Program-made: the position numbers and the translations under genes
In this document: positions 5,185 to 12,960 of the stretch, piece after piece
Layout of the letters: each line of letters starts with the position of its first letter
Numbering within the stretch: position 1 is the first letter of the stretch
The notes under the pieces: model-generated
Told to the model about the DNA's origin: nothing
What the model saw: only the letters and a program-made list of their open reading frames with translations
The model's database searches: none
Virus record (IMG/VR): IMGVR_UViG_3300030107_008116
Coordinates: 1-36,231 of that record
Source: a virus
DNA length: 36,231 bases
Direction: 5' to 3' (one strand)

Positions 5185-6114
5185 ATGAAGAACCTAGGTT
5201 ATGCATGTATCAACATGGGACTTTCCTCACGCCCAAAGTCACAGAGAATCACCACTAATCGTTCAATGATCCGACGCACGTTCGATGCGAAGGGTCTGCC
5301 CTGGGCTTCGGAACTTGCCCTTCAAAATTGTAAAGATTTGATGAAAATCGTGGAATGGAATGAAGATCACAACATTAAGTTCTATCGCATGTCTTCCAAC
5401 ATCTTCCCTTGGAACTCTGAATACGAACTTGAGCAGCTTCCTGATTTCGAGGAGATCTCTAATTGCCTTGCGAGGGTCGGCAACTTCGTCACAAAGCTTA
5501 GCCAACGATTAACTTTTCATCCAGGCCCCTTCAATAAGCTTGGGGCAAAATGTGACAGGATTGTAAAAAATACGATTAAAGACCTTGAAAACCATTCTAG
5601 AATCTTCGATCTGATGGGTTTCGAGCCTAGTTACTATAACAAGATCAATATTCATATTGGTGCTGCTTATGAAGACAAAGAGGCCACAGCTTATAGGTTT
5701 TGTAGGAATTGGGATAGGTTGTCGGATAACCTAAAGAAAAGACTTACCATTGAGAACGACGATAAAGAATCTCTTTTTACAACGTCGGAACTTTATCGAC
5801 ACATGTTCATGGATATTGGCAGTCCCATTGTGTTTGATTATCATCACCATCGCCTACACAATGAAGGTGTCCCTGAGTCTGAAGCTCTGGCTCTTGCCAT
5901 GGAGACTTGGGGTGACACGCTACCTGTATGCCACTTGTCTGAGTCTCGTAGAGAGGAGCAGAACATTGACTGCAAACCACAGGCTCACTCTGATTACGTT
6001 TACAGCCCTGTTAATACTTATGGTTTTGAATTCGACCTGATGCTTGAGGCTAAGGCCAAGGAACTAGCCTTATTGCGCTACAGGGATATCCTCAATACTG
6101 ACTCCGTCATGTAA
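5185..6114 (+). CDS. uvsE: UV damage endonuclease UvdE/UVSE
   Basis: 309 residues, full length for a TIM-barrel UvdE. Visible family motifs in order: LGYACIN (residue 4), FYRMSSNIFPW, HPGPF, NIHIGAAYEDKEA, LTIENDD, FDYHHHR, PVCHLSESR, AHSDYV and FDLMLEAKAKELAL. These supply the His/Asp/Glu metal ligands of the three-metal site. The enzyme nicks DNA 5' of UV photoproducts and other lesions without ATP, starting alternative excision repair of the phage genome. It has its own leaderless promoter and is followed by an exonuclease gene that could work downstream of the nick. Confidence 0.93.
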   Translation: MKNLGYACINMGLSSRPKSQRITTNRSMIRRTFDAKGLPWASELALQNCKDLMKIVEWNEDHNIKFYRMSSNIFPWNSEYELEQLPDFEEISNCLARVGNFVTKLSQRLTFHPGPFNKLGAKCDRIVKNTIKDLENHSRIFDLMGFEPSYYNKINIHIGAAYEDKEATAYRFCRNWDRLSDNLKKRLTIENDDKESLFTTSELYRHMFMDIGSPIVFDYHHHRLHNEGVPESEALALAMETWGDTLPVCHLSESRREEQNIDCKPQAHSDYVYSPVNTYGFEFDLMLEAKAKELALLRYRDILNTDSVM

Positions 6115-6149
6115 TGTTCTTGTGAAGTGATTTATTAGTAAAGTAACTC

Positions 6150-6178
6150 TTTAGTTTTTTACTCTTCTGTGTTATCAT
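6150..6178 (+). promoter_or_regulatory. Possible leaderless promoter of the exonuclease gene
   Basis: TTTAGT (6150-6155), 17-base spacer, TATCAT (6173-6178), 6 bases to ATG 6185. The -35 is weak. No Shine-Dalgarno precedes the ATG, and the spacing equals that at uvsE. Confidence 0.45.
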
Positions 6179-6184
6179 TCTAAT

Positions 6185-6781
6185 ATGTACCAAAAAAACA
6201 AGTACTTGGTGATCGATACAGAGACGGGGGGTCTGGATTCCACAAGACACAGTATTTTAAGTATTGCAGGTGTTTTGTGGGACCCCTCCGTAGGTGTAAA
6301 GCCTATTTTCGATTTGCTCATCAAGGAAGATAACATAATCGCAGAGCCACAAGCACTAAAAGTTAATAAAGTTAATCTAGATGTGGTGCGCGACATGGGG
6401 CTGAGCCCCAAAGAGGCGGTCAAGGAGATACGAAAGTCTCTCAATAAACATATTGGATCAGATAGAAGAAAAGTTCAAATAGTGGCACATAATGCACCTT
6501 TTGATATAGGATTTACAAAGAGGCTCTATGGCCTTGCAAATGAAAAGTACGGCGATGACTTCATGAATAAGTCTCTGGACACATGTTCAATCTTACAGTT
6601 TCTCATTATGGTGGAAAAGGCACAGGGCTTTCGAGCTACCGCAGATGTTCTGTTCGAGAATGCAAACGTGACCATCCCTGAAGAATTGAGACACACAGCG
6701 ATGGGGGATGCCTTAGCAACTGCTAAATCAATCCATAAAATTTGTAGAAGTATGAGAGGAGATAACTATGTCAGACGTTGA
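6185..6781 (+). CDS. DnaQ-like 3'-5' exonuclease (DEDDh)
   Basis: 198 residues. Exo I is YLVIDTETGGLD (D10, E12), Exo II is IVAHNAPFDIGF (Asp near 105) and Exo III is RHTAMGDALATA with the His of DEDDh type and its Asp. This is the fold of the polymerase III epsilon subunit and RNase T. Length suits a stand-alone exonuclease, used for proofreading, repair or RNA trimming. It follows uvsE and overlaps the next gene by 14 bases. Confidence 0.88.
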   Translation: MYQKNKYLVIDTETGGLDSTRHSILSIAGVLWDPSVGVKPIFDLLIKEDNIIAEPQALKVNKVNLDVVRDMGLSPKEAVKEIRKSLNKHIGSDRRKVQIVAHNAPFDIGFTKRLYGLANEKYGDDFMNKSLDTCSILQFLIMVEKAQGFRATADVLFENANVTIPEELRHTAMGDALATAKSIHKICRSMRGDNYVRR

Positions 6782-7076
6782 AAAAGATCAGTGGGGCACA
6801 CTACTAAGTGAAAAGCCAAGTCTTGAAAAGATCAAAGAACATTTTAAAGGCAAGTCTGGGGGGCCGGAGGGCGAGAGCCACATTTGCGACTCCAACTTAG
6901 ATAAAAAAGAAGGGTTTGTGTGGGTCTATAGCACCAATAAAGACGCGGCCAAAATCATTGAGAGGTGCGGTGATGCAATTTTGGATTACAGCTTTTTAGA
7001 TCCACGAGGCGTGCAATTGAAAATTGATCGAAAAGCATTTCGCGGTATTCATTGTGCGTTTCGTAATGTAAAATAA
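6768..7076 (+). CDS. Hypothetical protein, 102 residues
   Basis: ATG 6768, inside the end of the exonuclease gene, preceded by GAGGAG about 8 bases upstream, so it is coupled to it. The product has a charged N-terminal half (EKIKEHFKGKSGGPEGESH) and a more globular C-terminal half (GFVWVYSTNKDAAKIIERCG, GIHCAFRNVK). No family recognised. Confidence 0.65.
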   Translation: MSDVEKDQWGTLLSEKPSLEKIKEHFKGKSGGPEGESHICDSNLDKKEGFVWVYSTNKDAAKIIERCGDAILDYSFLDPRGVQLKIDRKAFRGIHCAFRNVK

Positions 7077-7113
7077 GATTTTTTTTGACTACTTACGATA
7101 TAGGAATTATCGT

Positions 7114-7305
7114 ATGTCAAAAAACGCATCCTACACCATTACGACAGTATCACAAAATTTAAATCAAATTTCTAGGCCTGTCTTTTCTCAAGCGATAAAC
7201 AATTGCATATCTTTACGTGATAAAAGTGCTCCGTACACGGTCACTGTGACGAAAGATGATGATTCAGGGGACGAAATACTTAAATTTCCCTTAGGTCGAA
7301 GCTAG
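7114..7305 (+). CDS. Short beta-rich protein, possible virion component
   Basis: 63 residues. The N-terminus SKNASYTITTVSQNLNQI closely resembles that of the next gene (AKGRDYTITTVSSSLRQR), so the two share an N-terminal module. The C-terminal part PYTVTVTKDDDSGDEILKF is beta-like. AGGA lies about 8 bases before the ATG. Probably part of the structural cassette up to 9769; exact role unknown. Confidence 0.5.
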   Translation: MSKNASYTITTVSQNLNQISRPVFSQAINNCISLRDKSAPYTVTVTKDDDSGDEILKFPLGRS

Positions 7306-7317
7306 GTTCTCCTTAAG

Positions 7318-7875
7318 ATGGCAAAGGGAAGAGACTATACCATCACCACAGTTAGTTCAAGTCTCCGACAGAGAGACAACACTGTTGGACCCTCGTACCA
7401 AATACCCTTTTCCTTGACACCAGGGATCAATAGATTAAGGTCTATGTGCTTACCCTATGTTGGCGGGGGAATACCTAAAGGAGCCTTTGTCTATGAAAGA
7501 GAAGCTTGTGGGATAGGTGAGGTAGAATCAACCCTTAACTATACCGAAGTTGTTAACGCCACGAACACTAATGGCACTAATCCGCTACATATAGGCTCCC
7601 TATATCTTGAGGCTAGGACCTACAACATTATTGGTGCAATAATCGGAGAACTTTACCTGGGAGGTACAGCTACAGTGACGTTGGAACTAAGGGAATCCAC
7701 GAATGGATCCAGTCTCCTATACCTTAACAGCACAATGGCCTCTGCCAATCACAGCTACATTACCCAGGAAAACATTACCGTCTCCTCAAGTGGTTGGTAT
7801 GATCTTGTACTATACGCTAATTCTGAACTAGCAATCTCTAGTGTCAGGGGTATTTATTACTCCTATAACAATTGA
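7318..7875 (+). CDS. Beta-rich structural or fibre-like protein
   Basis: 185 residues. After the shared N-terminus (YTITTVSSSL) the protein is rich in Ser, Thr, Gly, Tyr and short strands (GELYLGGTATVTLELRES, SLLYLNSTM), ending SSGWYDLVLYANSELAISSV. Its last 80 residues resemble the C-terminal half of the following gene (GWYDFHLSGSAPGVNSIVKG). Such all-beta composition fits fibre, decoration or receptor-binding proteins. No catalytic motif is seen. Function by context only. Confidence 0.55.
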   Translation: MAKGRDYTITTVSSSLRQRDNTVGPSYQIPFSLTPGINRLRSMCLPYVGGGIPKGAFVYEREACGIGEVESTLNYTEVVNATNTNGTNPLHIGSLYLEARTYNIIGAIIGELYLGGTATVTLELRESTNGSSLLYLNSTMASANHSYITQENITVSSSGWYDLVLYANSELAISSVRGIYYSYNN

Positions 7876-7891
7876 GGAAAGTATTTACATT

Positions 7892-8239
7892 ATGCCTGCT
7901 TGTTCAACAGATCTAGTTTTTAGCGCAGAGGTTGTAGGAACAACTTCGACAGTTGTAGGCTCAGCAAGAATTGAGACTGGTGATAACACATCCATCTATC
8001 TAAGAGCAATGATGGGTACCTCAACTTCCGCCACAGCATCCTTGCAAATGAGACGATTCTCTGACGGCGCTACTGTCTTAACGGTGACCGGAAGTGGTCT
8101 AGGTTTGAGGGATGTTTTGGGGCCCACTAGTACGATATCAGGCCTGGGGATTACGGATGGGTGGTATGACTTTCACTTATCGGGATCAGCACCTGGTGTG
8201 AATTCTATAGTCAAGGGAATAAGAATAGTACTAGAGTAG
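7892..8239 (+). CDS. Beta-rich protein paralogous to upstream neighbour
   Basis: 115 residues from ATG 7892, chosen because GAGGAAA sits about 11 bases upstream and the longer reading frame from 7841 only overlaps the previous gene. It is all-beta in composition (TSATASLQMRRFSDGATVLT) and ends in a GWYD module matching the C-terminus of the 7318 gene. Probably a small surface or fibre-tip domain; inferred only. Confidence 0.55.
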   Translation: MPACSTDLVFSAEVVGTTSTVVGSARIETGDNTSIYLRAMMGTSTSATASLQMRRFSDGATVLTVTGSGLGLRDVLGPTSTISGLGITDGWYDFHLSGSAPGVNSIVKGIRIVLE

Positions 8240-8271
8240 CGAACTAATTATTGCAAAAGGAAAAATAAATT

Positions 8272-9459
8272 ATGCCGAATGAAAAAACATGGTACATCAC
8301 CAATACACTTAATTTAGAATGTGCTGGCGGGACATCGGATGCGGACGTAGGGGCAAACTGGATGTTTAACCTATACACATTCTTATCAGGTGGAGCGGGA
8401 CAAGCTACAAGTCCGTGGACCATAATTTCTGCTTCAAATGCCACTTCCGTCACAACCTCTTGGACAGGGCCAAGTGATGTAACCTTTAATAGATCTGGGA
8501 GTGCACACTCTTGGTTTGTGGCTAGAAACGACAACATTCTACCAAGACCAGGCGATTCTCTATATTTGACGATTGCTTGTGTCAACACTGCTTCTGCTGG
8601 TGATGGCACTGATTTTTGGATGTCTTTTGACTACAATTCACCTGTCTTCGCTTCTGGAAACATAAATGGACCACCCTTGACCGCATCTGCGGAGAGTGCC
8701 TACAGCACTCAATACAAAGGTCCAGGCGAACAATTTGACAGATTTAGGTACCCATACGCCGGCACCAGTAATCCAACTTACTTTCACGGCCTCATGGACG
8801 AGACCACTGGCAGTTTTGTCGTGATCACCGGACAACCTCACACTTCACGATATCCATATCCCTATTCAATGGCTGCAATACGCCTAGAGACACCTAGATC
8901 TTCATCGGTAGACCGATACCCTGTTTTAATGAAGAATTGCTACAATGATCATGGTGCAACCATTTATCATGGAGGTTGGGGCAACTACAATCTAAGCACA
9001 ACTACCGTTTCTTATAATCGATGGGCGAGATATAACAATGTAGACCCCACAGATGCTACATATGAGCCGTACGTATCGCACCATGCGATGTGGTGGTCTG
9101 ATGGCTCAAGGCAAACGGTTAGCCCTAACGATGCAAACACAACAACACCGTCATATGTCACACTGGTTGCGTCATCAGCGGCATCAGCTCCGAATGCTAA
9201 CGCAGGGTTTCTCTATGATATTGATCACATTGGAGATGATATGGACGGCTCATACCCGTCTTTACCTCTCTTTGTTGCGAATCATGGATCTGGGCGCTTT
9301 TCAATCCGAGGCAGGTTACCAGATATCAATGCAGCACCAGAAGGCGGAAGCGGACCAGGTCTGGGTGGCGCGGTGACACCAGCTTCCGGCACCCCCTCAG
9401 CCTGTATTGTGGGAGACTGCTTCATGCCAGTTACCGCTTCGTTATTGCCAGGAGTTTGA
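8272..9459 (+). CDS. Large beta-rich virion protein, possible receptor-binding or baseplate fibre
   Basis: 395 residues, the largest of the cassette. Region 1 to about 135 (WYITNTLNLECAGG, NWMFNLYTFLSGG, AHSWFVARND, GDSLYLTIACVN, DFWMSFDYNSPVF) looks like a jelly-roll-type domain. The middle (about 140-330) is aromatic-rich with TTGSFVVITGQPH, MKNCYNDHGATIYHGGWGNY and YVSHHAMWWSDGS. The Gly/Pro-rich tail ends in PSACIVGDCFMP. No enzyme motif is seen. I infer a host-contacting or head-surface structural protein; an uncharacterised enzyme cannot be excluded. Confidence 0.6.
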   Translation: MPNEKTWYITNTLNLECAGGTSDADVGANWMFNLYTFLSGGAGQATSPWTIISASNATSVTTSWTGPSDVTFNRSGSAHSWFVARNDNILPRPGDSLYLTIACVNTASAGDGTDFWMSFDYNSPVFASGNINGPPLTASAESAYSTQYKGPGEQFDRFRYPYAGTSNPTYFHGLMDETTGSFVVITGQPHTSRYPYPYSMAAIRLETPRSSSVDRYPVLMKNCYNDHGATIYHGGWGNYNLSTTTVSYNRWARYNNVDPTDATYEPYVSHHAMWWSDGSRQTVSPNDANTTTPSYVTLVASSAASAPNANAGFLYDIDHIGDDMDGSYPSLPLFVANHGSGRFSIRGRLPDINAAPEGGSGPGLGGAVTPASGTPSACIVGDCFMPVTASLLPGV

Positions 9460-9463
9460 CACG

Positions 9464-9769
9464 ATGCCAGGCGCTTCAGGGTCATTAGATTTTACGCAGG
9501 ACAGCGGCTCCTATAGCGCCGCAGCAGTTTTGGCGTCACCAGGGATCTTATCGAAGAGGAGGGCAAGATCCAGGGGCGAATTTAACCCCAACATCCAACC
9601 AGCCGTTGTATTCTACTTTCAAAGAGTCTATGATTCAGGGACAGGAGGCTGGTGTTACTACACGAAAAGATTCGTAGATCCAACACCTGCGGCTTCCGAG
9701 ACGAATCCTGCCTATACTGGTGCGATATCTAACCACTCAATCGTAGAAATACTAGATGATCTAACTTAG
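9464..9769 (+). CDS. Small structural-cassette protein, 101 residues
   Basis: ATG 9464, preceded by GGAG at about 9 bases; an upstream in-frame start lies inside the previous gene and is less likely. It has a low-complexity start (GASGSLDFTQDSGSYSAAAV), then a basic patch (LSKRRARSRGEF) and a beta-like domain (PAVVFYFQRVYDS, GGWCYYTKRF). Probably a partner of the 395-residue protein. A promoter follows, so it may end the operon. Confidence 0.55.
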   Translation: MPGASGSLDFTQDSGSYSAAAVLASPGILSKRRARSRGEFNPNIQPAVVFYFQRVYDSGTGGWCYYTKRFVDPTPAASETNPAYTGAISNHSIVEILDDLT

Positions 9770-9777
9770 TTTTTTTC

Positions 9778-9806
9778 TTGAATATCTTTTATTAATATGA
9801 GATAAT
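9778..9806 (+). promoter_or_regulatory. Sigma-70-like promoter
   Basis: TTGAAT (9778-9783), 17-base spacer, GATAAT (9801-9806). The leader of about 27 bases carries GAGGTGATTT before the GTG at 9840, a conventional ribosome site. Confidence 0.6.
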
Positions 9807-9839
9807 AGAAGAAACTTTCCTTAAAAGTGAGGTGATTTT

Positions 9840-10298
9840 GTGGATATCTCTAAAGAGGCTAAGAAAATACTCTTCGAAGACGGAATCAGTACAGTCTCTA
9901 TGTGGCTACACGATAAGGGGTGGGCAATCGATTTCGATTACCTGAACAAAGATGAGATGAGTCCGACCGAGAAGCTAGTGACGGTAAACACCAGACAAGG
10001 CATCGAGAAGCAATTGTATTCTCTATTGCACGAATGTGGGCACGTATTAGTGCAGCAAAACTGGCTAAGGTATGAAAAGGACTATCCTGCAACTGCAAAA
10101 ATGAATTGTTATCCCTCCGTCAACAAAAGGCTCGAAAGGACACCTAAATACAAGGTGGACGTATTGTCCGAGGAGATCGAGGCATGGAAGAGAGGTAAAA
10201 CCCTGGCTAAAAGGTTGGGTATCTTCTTGGACGAAAAGAAATACAATGACCTTGCATCCAGATGCATTTTCTCGTATGTTAAGTGGGCCTCCAAGTGA
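9840..10298 (+). CDS. Zincin metallopeptidase-like protein
   Basis: 152 residues, GTG start with strong GAGGTG. Metal site: LLHECGHVL, giving H64-E65-x-x-H68, and a likely third ligand in LSEEIEAWKRG about 45 residues on. The HEcGH plus EEIEAW layout resembles small stand-alone zincins common in phages and ImmA/IrrE-type peptidases, but no HTH partner is adjacent. The protease substrate is unknown; host or virion maturation targets are possible. Its own promoter precedes it. Confidence 0.75.
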   Translation: MDISKEAKKILFEDGISTVSMWLHDKGWAIDFDYLNKDEMSPTEKLVTVNTRQGIEKQLYSLLHECGHVLVQQNWLRYEKDYPATAKMNCYPSVNKRLERTPKYKVDVLSEEIEAWKRGKTLAKRLGIFLDEKKYNDLASRCIFSYVKWASK

Positions 10299-10301
10299 CT
10301 A

Positions 10302-10496
10302 GTGGGCACAAAACGAAAAAAATTTAATAAAGGTGACTTAGTGTCTTGGAAAGACAATCTCCTTGGCATAAAAAAATATGGGATTTTTATGAGTACCGAA
10401 AACCCAGAAGGGCTATTGTACGCCAATATCATAAGATCTGACAGTGTAGCAGTGCGTGTACCCCTATGCATTGTTGAAAAAGAAGTATCTATTTGA
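10302..10496 (+). CDS. Small SH3-like protein, KGDLV family
   Basis: 64 residues from GTG 10302, 3 bases after the zincin. KKFNKGDLVSWKDNLLGIKK then YGIFMSTEN and strands (LLYANIIRSDSVAVRVPL). The FNKGDLV core is shared with the 1548 gene. Small SH3-like barrel, role unknown. Confidence 0.55.
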   Translation: MGTKRKKFNKGDLVSWKDNLLGIKKYGIFMSTENPEGLLYANIIRSDSVAVRVPLCIVEKEVSI

Positions 10497-10527
10497 CTTC
10501 AAGGTGCTTAAGGGCATAGTTATAGAT

Positions 10528-10716
10528 ATGACCGACAACAAAAAGCCATGGGAAGACGTCCCAGTAGAAGTACTAATTGAAATAGAGCGAAAAAAAAAGA
10601 AGAAAAAATCTAACCAAGAAAGGCCAAGATTGCACGCACCACTCTTTGAAAGATATGAGTACCCCCCTTTGGATGAAAAGGAAAGTGACGACTACAAGAT
10701 TGTCATTGAAATTTGA
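10528..10716 (+). CDS. Small charged protein, 62 residues
   Basis: ATG 10528 chosen over an upstream start that overlaps the previous gene. After KPWEDVPVEVLIEIE there is a lysine run (KKKKKK) and a proline-containing tail (RPRLHAPLFERYEYPPLDE, ending KIVIEI). Likely partly disordered. Short proteins with a similar R-P-x-L-x-x-P-L tail occur in other phages without known function. Stop overlaps the next ATG by one base. Confidence 0.55.
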   Translation: MTDNKKPWEDVPVEVLIEIERKKKKKKSNQERPRLHAPLFERYEYPPLDEKESDDYKIVIEI

Positions 10717-11030
10717 TGGAAATAGCAACAAAATCCAAGCTCTTTATTCTGCCCTTACTGGTGGCCATCCTGAACATCATGGATGCTTTTTTGTCCATGT
10801 TTTTCATAAAATTCGGCCCTCTACAGGAAATTAATCCCTTAACCGCGTGGCTATTGCACAATGAACCAAATTGGTTCCTGTTTTATAAGGTATATCTCGT
10901 TACTACCCTTCTCATCGTATTGTGTGAATATAGCCACCTTTATGTGGCGAGGGCCGGACTGTATTCCTTATTCTTTGTCTATTCGGCCACACTTCTCGCA
11001 TGGTCTTATGTCTTTTTCTTATACGTTTGA
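10716..11030 (+). CDS. Membrane protein, DUF5658-like
   Basis: 104 residues from ATG 10716 (TGATG overlap). Three predicted transmembrane helices: LFILPLLVAILNIMDAFLSM, then a segment around WFLFYKVYLVTTLLIVLC, then LYSLFFVYSATLLAWSYVF. The signature LNIMDAFLS...EINPLTAWLL matches small bacterial proteins of the DUF5658 type (D-x-x-x-T and NP motif). Function unknown. Confidence 0.6.
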   Translation: MEIATKSKLFILPLLVAILNIMDAFLSMFFIKFGPLQEINPLTAWLLHNEPNWFLFYKVYLVTTLLIVLCEYSHLYVARAGLYSLFFVYSATLLAWSYVFFLYV

Positions 11031-11045
11031 ACTATTTAAGGGGTA

Positions 11046-11648
11046 ATGCCCAAAGAAAAAGACAGAATTTCACAACACGAAGATCTAATAAAGGATCTGT
11101 ATGATGATTGTAAGAAAAAACTAGGCTTTAAGCGAGATGCAAAAATCTCTATCCTATCGGATACCAAAAACTCTGACAACCCGCTAGGAAAAACAGCCCT
11201 ATATATCCCTTCTCAGCATGAGGTTTGTCTTTATACGACTGGAAGGCACATTAAAGATATTTTAAGATCCTTGTCCCATGAATTGGTGCACCATGATCAA
11301 AATTGCCGAGGTGAGTTCACCAACAAAAGCCATGCGGGCCCAGGCTATGCGCAAGAAGACGGCCACATGAGAGAAATGGAGCGAGAAGCATATGAGAGGG
11401 GCAACTTAATTTTCAGAGATTGGGAAGATAATCTGAAAAGGAACAAGAAAAAGCGACTATTTACTGGTATATCTAACTTAAGCGAGGTAAAGATGAAAGG
11501 CTCAAAAGATAAAAAAGAGAAGGAATCCCCAAAGGAAAAGGCCGAGACATTCTTTCCCACTGATTACGACATCAGAAGAGAAGCGAGACAACAGACACAC
11601 GATGCCCTGATGAAGCGTTGGGGATACGTAAAAAAGGAGAAAAAATAG
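11046..11648 (+). CDS. Zincin metallopeptidase-like protein with basic tail
   Basis: 200 residues. The catalytic helix SLSHELVHHDQ (H-E-x-x-H, about residues 77-83) follows a strand CLYTTGRHIKD, and a likely third ligand lies in EMEREAYERGN. After about residue 130 the chain becomes basic and low in complexity (KMKGSKDKKEKESPKEK) before RREARQQTHDALMKRWG. Related 'HE-VHH' zincins recur near structural genes of marine phages, which suggests a maturation or host-envelope role; unproven. Confidence 0.75.
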   Translation: MPKEKDRISQHEDLIKDLYDDCKKKLGFKRDAKISILSDTKNSDNPLGKTALYIPSQHEVCLYTTGRHIKDILRSLSHELVHHDQNCRGEFTNKSHAGPGYAQEDGHMREMEREAYERGNLIFRDWEDNLKRNKKKRLFTGISNLSEVKMKGSKDKKEKESPKEKAETFFPTDYDIRREARQQTHDALMKRWGYVKKEKK

Positions 11649-11649
11649 T

Positions 11650-11862
11650 ATGGCAAGCCCAGCGAAAAGACGTATGAAAAAAATGGGTATCTTAAATCCC
11701 AAAAAAAAACAAGACCCCCAGGAAAAAGTGGAAATTAAAGTTCCTGTCAAAGCCCCTGTCGAGGCCCCTGTCGAAGAGGTGGCACGAGAAGAGCCTCCTG
11801 TTGAAGAAAAGGAAGTCGTCAAGGCACCAACCCCAAGACGCAGAAGAAGACGATCCTCTTAA
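11650..11862 (+). CDS. Low-complexity basic-tailed protein
   Basis: 70 residues, 1 base after the zincin. MASPAKRRMKKMGIL is followed by imperfect KVPVKAPVEAPVEE repeats and an arginine-rich end PRRRRRRSS. Almost certainly disordered. Similar short phage proteins with a basic tail are common near head/scaffold genes. Could bind nucleic acid; no function known. Confidence 0.6.
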   Translation: MASPAKRRMKKMGILNPKKKQDPQEKVEIKVPVKAPVEAPVEEVAREEPPVEEKEVVKAPTPRRRRRRSS

Positions 11863-11871
11863 TACTTTCGC

Positions 11872-12138
11872 ATGAAAACGGACTTCAACAAGAACTGGAG
11901 AGATTATGTTCTCTTAGAGGGTAGAGGCCCTGATGTCGGAGTGTGGATACAGTCCCTGAAGGAGAACTTAGGCCTATTTCGTCCTCGCACCGTAAAAGAG
12001 GGCAAGAGAATCATTTTAATGCAACACCAGTTGAACGAGGTAAAGAAGTCCACCAATCGACTCTTAAATGAAATAAAGGAACTTCAAGAGGAAAATAAAC
12101 TCCTCCAGGAAAGAAAAGAAGATGAAAGAGAAAAATAA
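11872..12138 (+). CDS. Coiled-coil protein, 88 residues
   Basis: N-terminal NKNWRDYVLLEGRG, then from about residue 45 a long helix with heptad-like spacing of L/I (LMQHQLNEVKKSTNRLLNEI, KELQEENKLLQERKEDE). Probably oligomerises as a coiled coil. It overlaps the next gene by 17 bases. Unrecognised; scaffold or adaptor is possible. Confidence 0.6.
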   Translation: MKTDFNKNWRDYVLLEGRGPDVGVWIQSLKENLGLFRPRTVKEGKRIILMQHQLNEVKKSTNRLLNEIKELQEENKLLQERKEDEREK

Positions 12139-12934
12139 AAAAAAGGTCAGTGAGGCCTCAGCAATGGCGGCAGGTGCAGTAGCTGGTGCTCCCTCGGGCC
12201 AACACCTTATTGATCGTGAGGAATTTCTAGAAGAATTAAAGCTCAGAGAGTCGATCAGGAAACTTATCCCTTTATTCCAACAACAGGAACTTAGCGAGTC
12301 TTTAGAGGAGCATACCCTAAGGAGAGTGATACGCTCCATTATCTCTGAGAAGAAAAGCCTTACAACCCCTTATAGTTCTACAGCCATTAATTTCTTAGAG
12401 GAGTTACTCAAAGAGATCTTACCTAGAATAGAGCAGGACTACAAATCGCTGACCTCAAAAAGGGAGCAAAGGGACTCTTTCCGCTCACACTTGGTGTCTT
12501 CAATAGAGGCTTCAATGAGCACCCTTGATCTGAATATGGCGGCGGCGGCACTTAAAAACGGCGACCAAGAGGCATCACGTTTCATTGATATTGATGAAGA
12601 TATCGAAGAAAATATTGAAATTGACATTAGTGACGAAGATAGAGAAAAGTTTATTGACATTGATAAAGATGAAGACAAAGAGCGTGATGAAGAGGCTATT
12701 GCAAGGGAGTTACAGCTCGACACGGGAAGTAAATTAGCGGCCCAGACATTCGATTCTATCGAAACTCAAATTTTACAATCCTACAGCACCTTGAGTGATG
12801 AAGAGGACCAGAAAACCTTTGAAGATTATATGGTCACAAATCTTAAACTTTATTTTGATAAGTGGGAGAACGAACTCTCTGATGTGATCGAACCGACAAC
12901 AAGCGAATACGAAGAAGAAAAAAACTCTGAATAA
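12122..12934 (+). CDS. Acidic conserved phage protein, possible structural/internal
   Basis: 270 residues. The start KVSEASAMAAGAVAGAPSG has the 'E-x-S-x-MA-G-A-V-x-G' look seen at the start of several marine phage proteins. A helical region follows (FLEELKLRESIRKLIPLFQQ), then an acidic stretch near 155-195 (FIDIDEDIEENIEIDISDED) and a C-terminal helical domain (AAQTFDSIETQILQSYSTLS, FEDYMVTNLKLYFDKWENEL). It overlaps the coiled-coil gene by 17 bases, suggesting joint expression. A scaffold/core or internal virion role is inferred, not shown. Confidence 0.55.
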   Translation: MKEKNKKKVSEASAMAAGAVAGAPSGQHLIDREEFLEELKLRESIRKLIPLFQQQELSESLEEHTLRRVIRSIISEKKSLTTPYSSTAINFLEELLKEILPRIEQDYKSLTSKREQRDSFRSHLVSSIEASMSTLDLNMAAAALKNGDQEASRFIDIDEDIEENIEIDISDEDREKFIDIDKDEDKERDEEAIARELQLDTGSKLAAQTFDSIETQILQSYSTLSDEEDQKTFEDYMVTNLKLYFDKWENELSDVIEPTTSEYEEEKNSE

Positions 12935-12960
12935 CCTAATAGCAGAAAGAACATAAAGAT

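Noticed and set aside
7085-7113. Promoter TTGACT-17-TATCGT before the 7114 gene
   Set aside because: The -10 would touch the ATG, putting the start of transcription inside the gene; the T run may simply be spacer. A Shine-Dalgarno AGGA is present instead.
12439-12723. Serine-rich reading frame on the - strand
   Set aside because: Complement of the acidic Asp/Glu-rich part of the 12122 gene (GAT/GAA codons read as ATC/TTC); no ribosome site.
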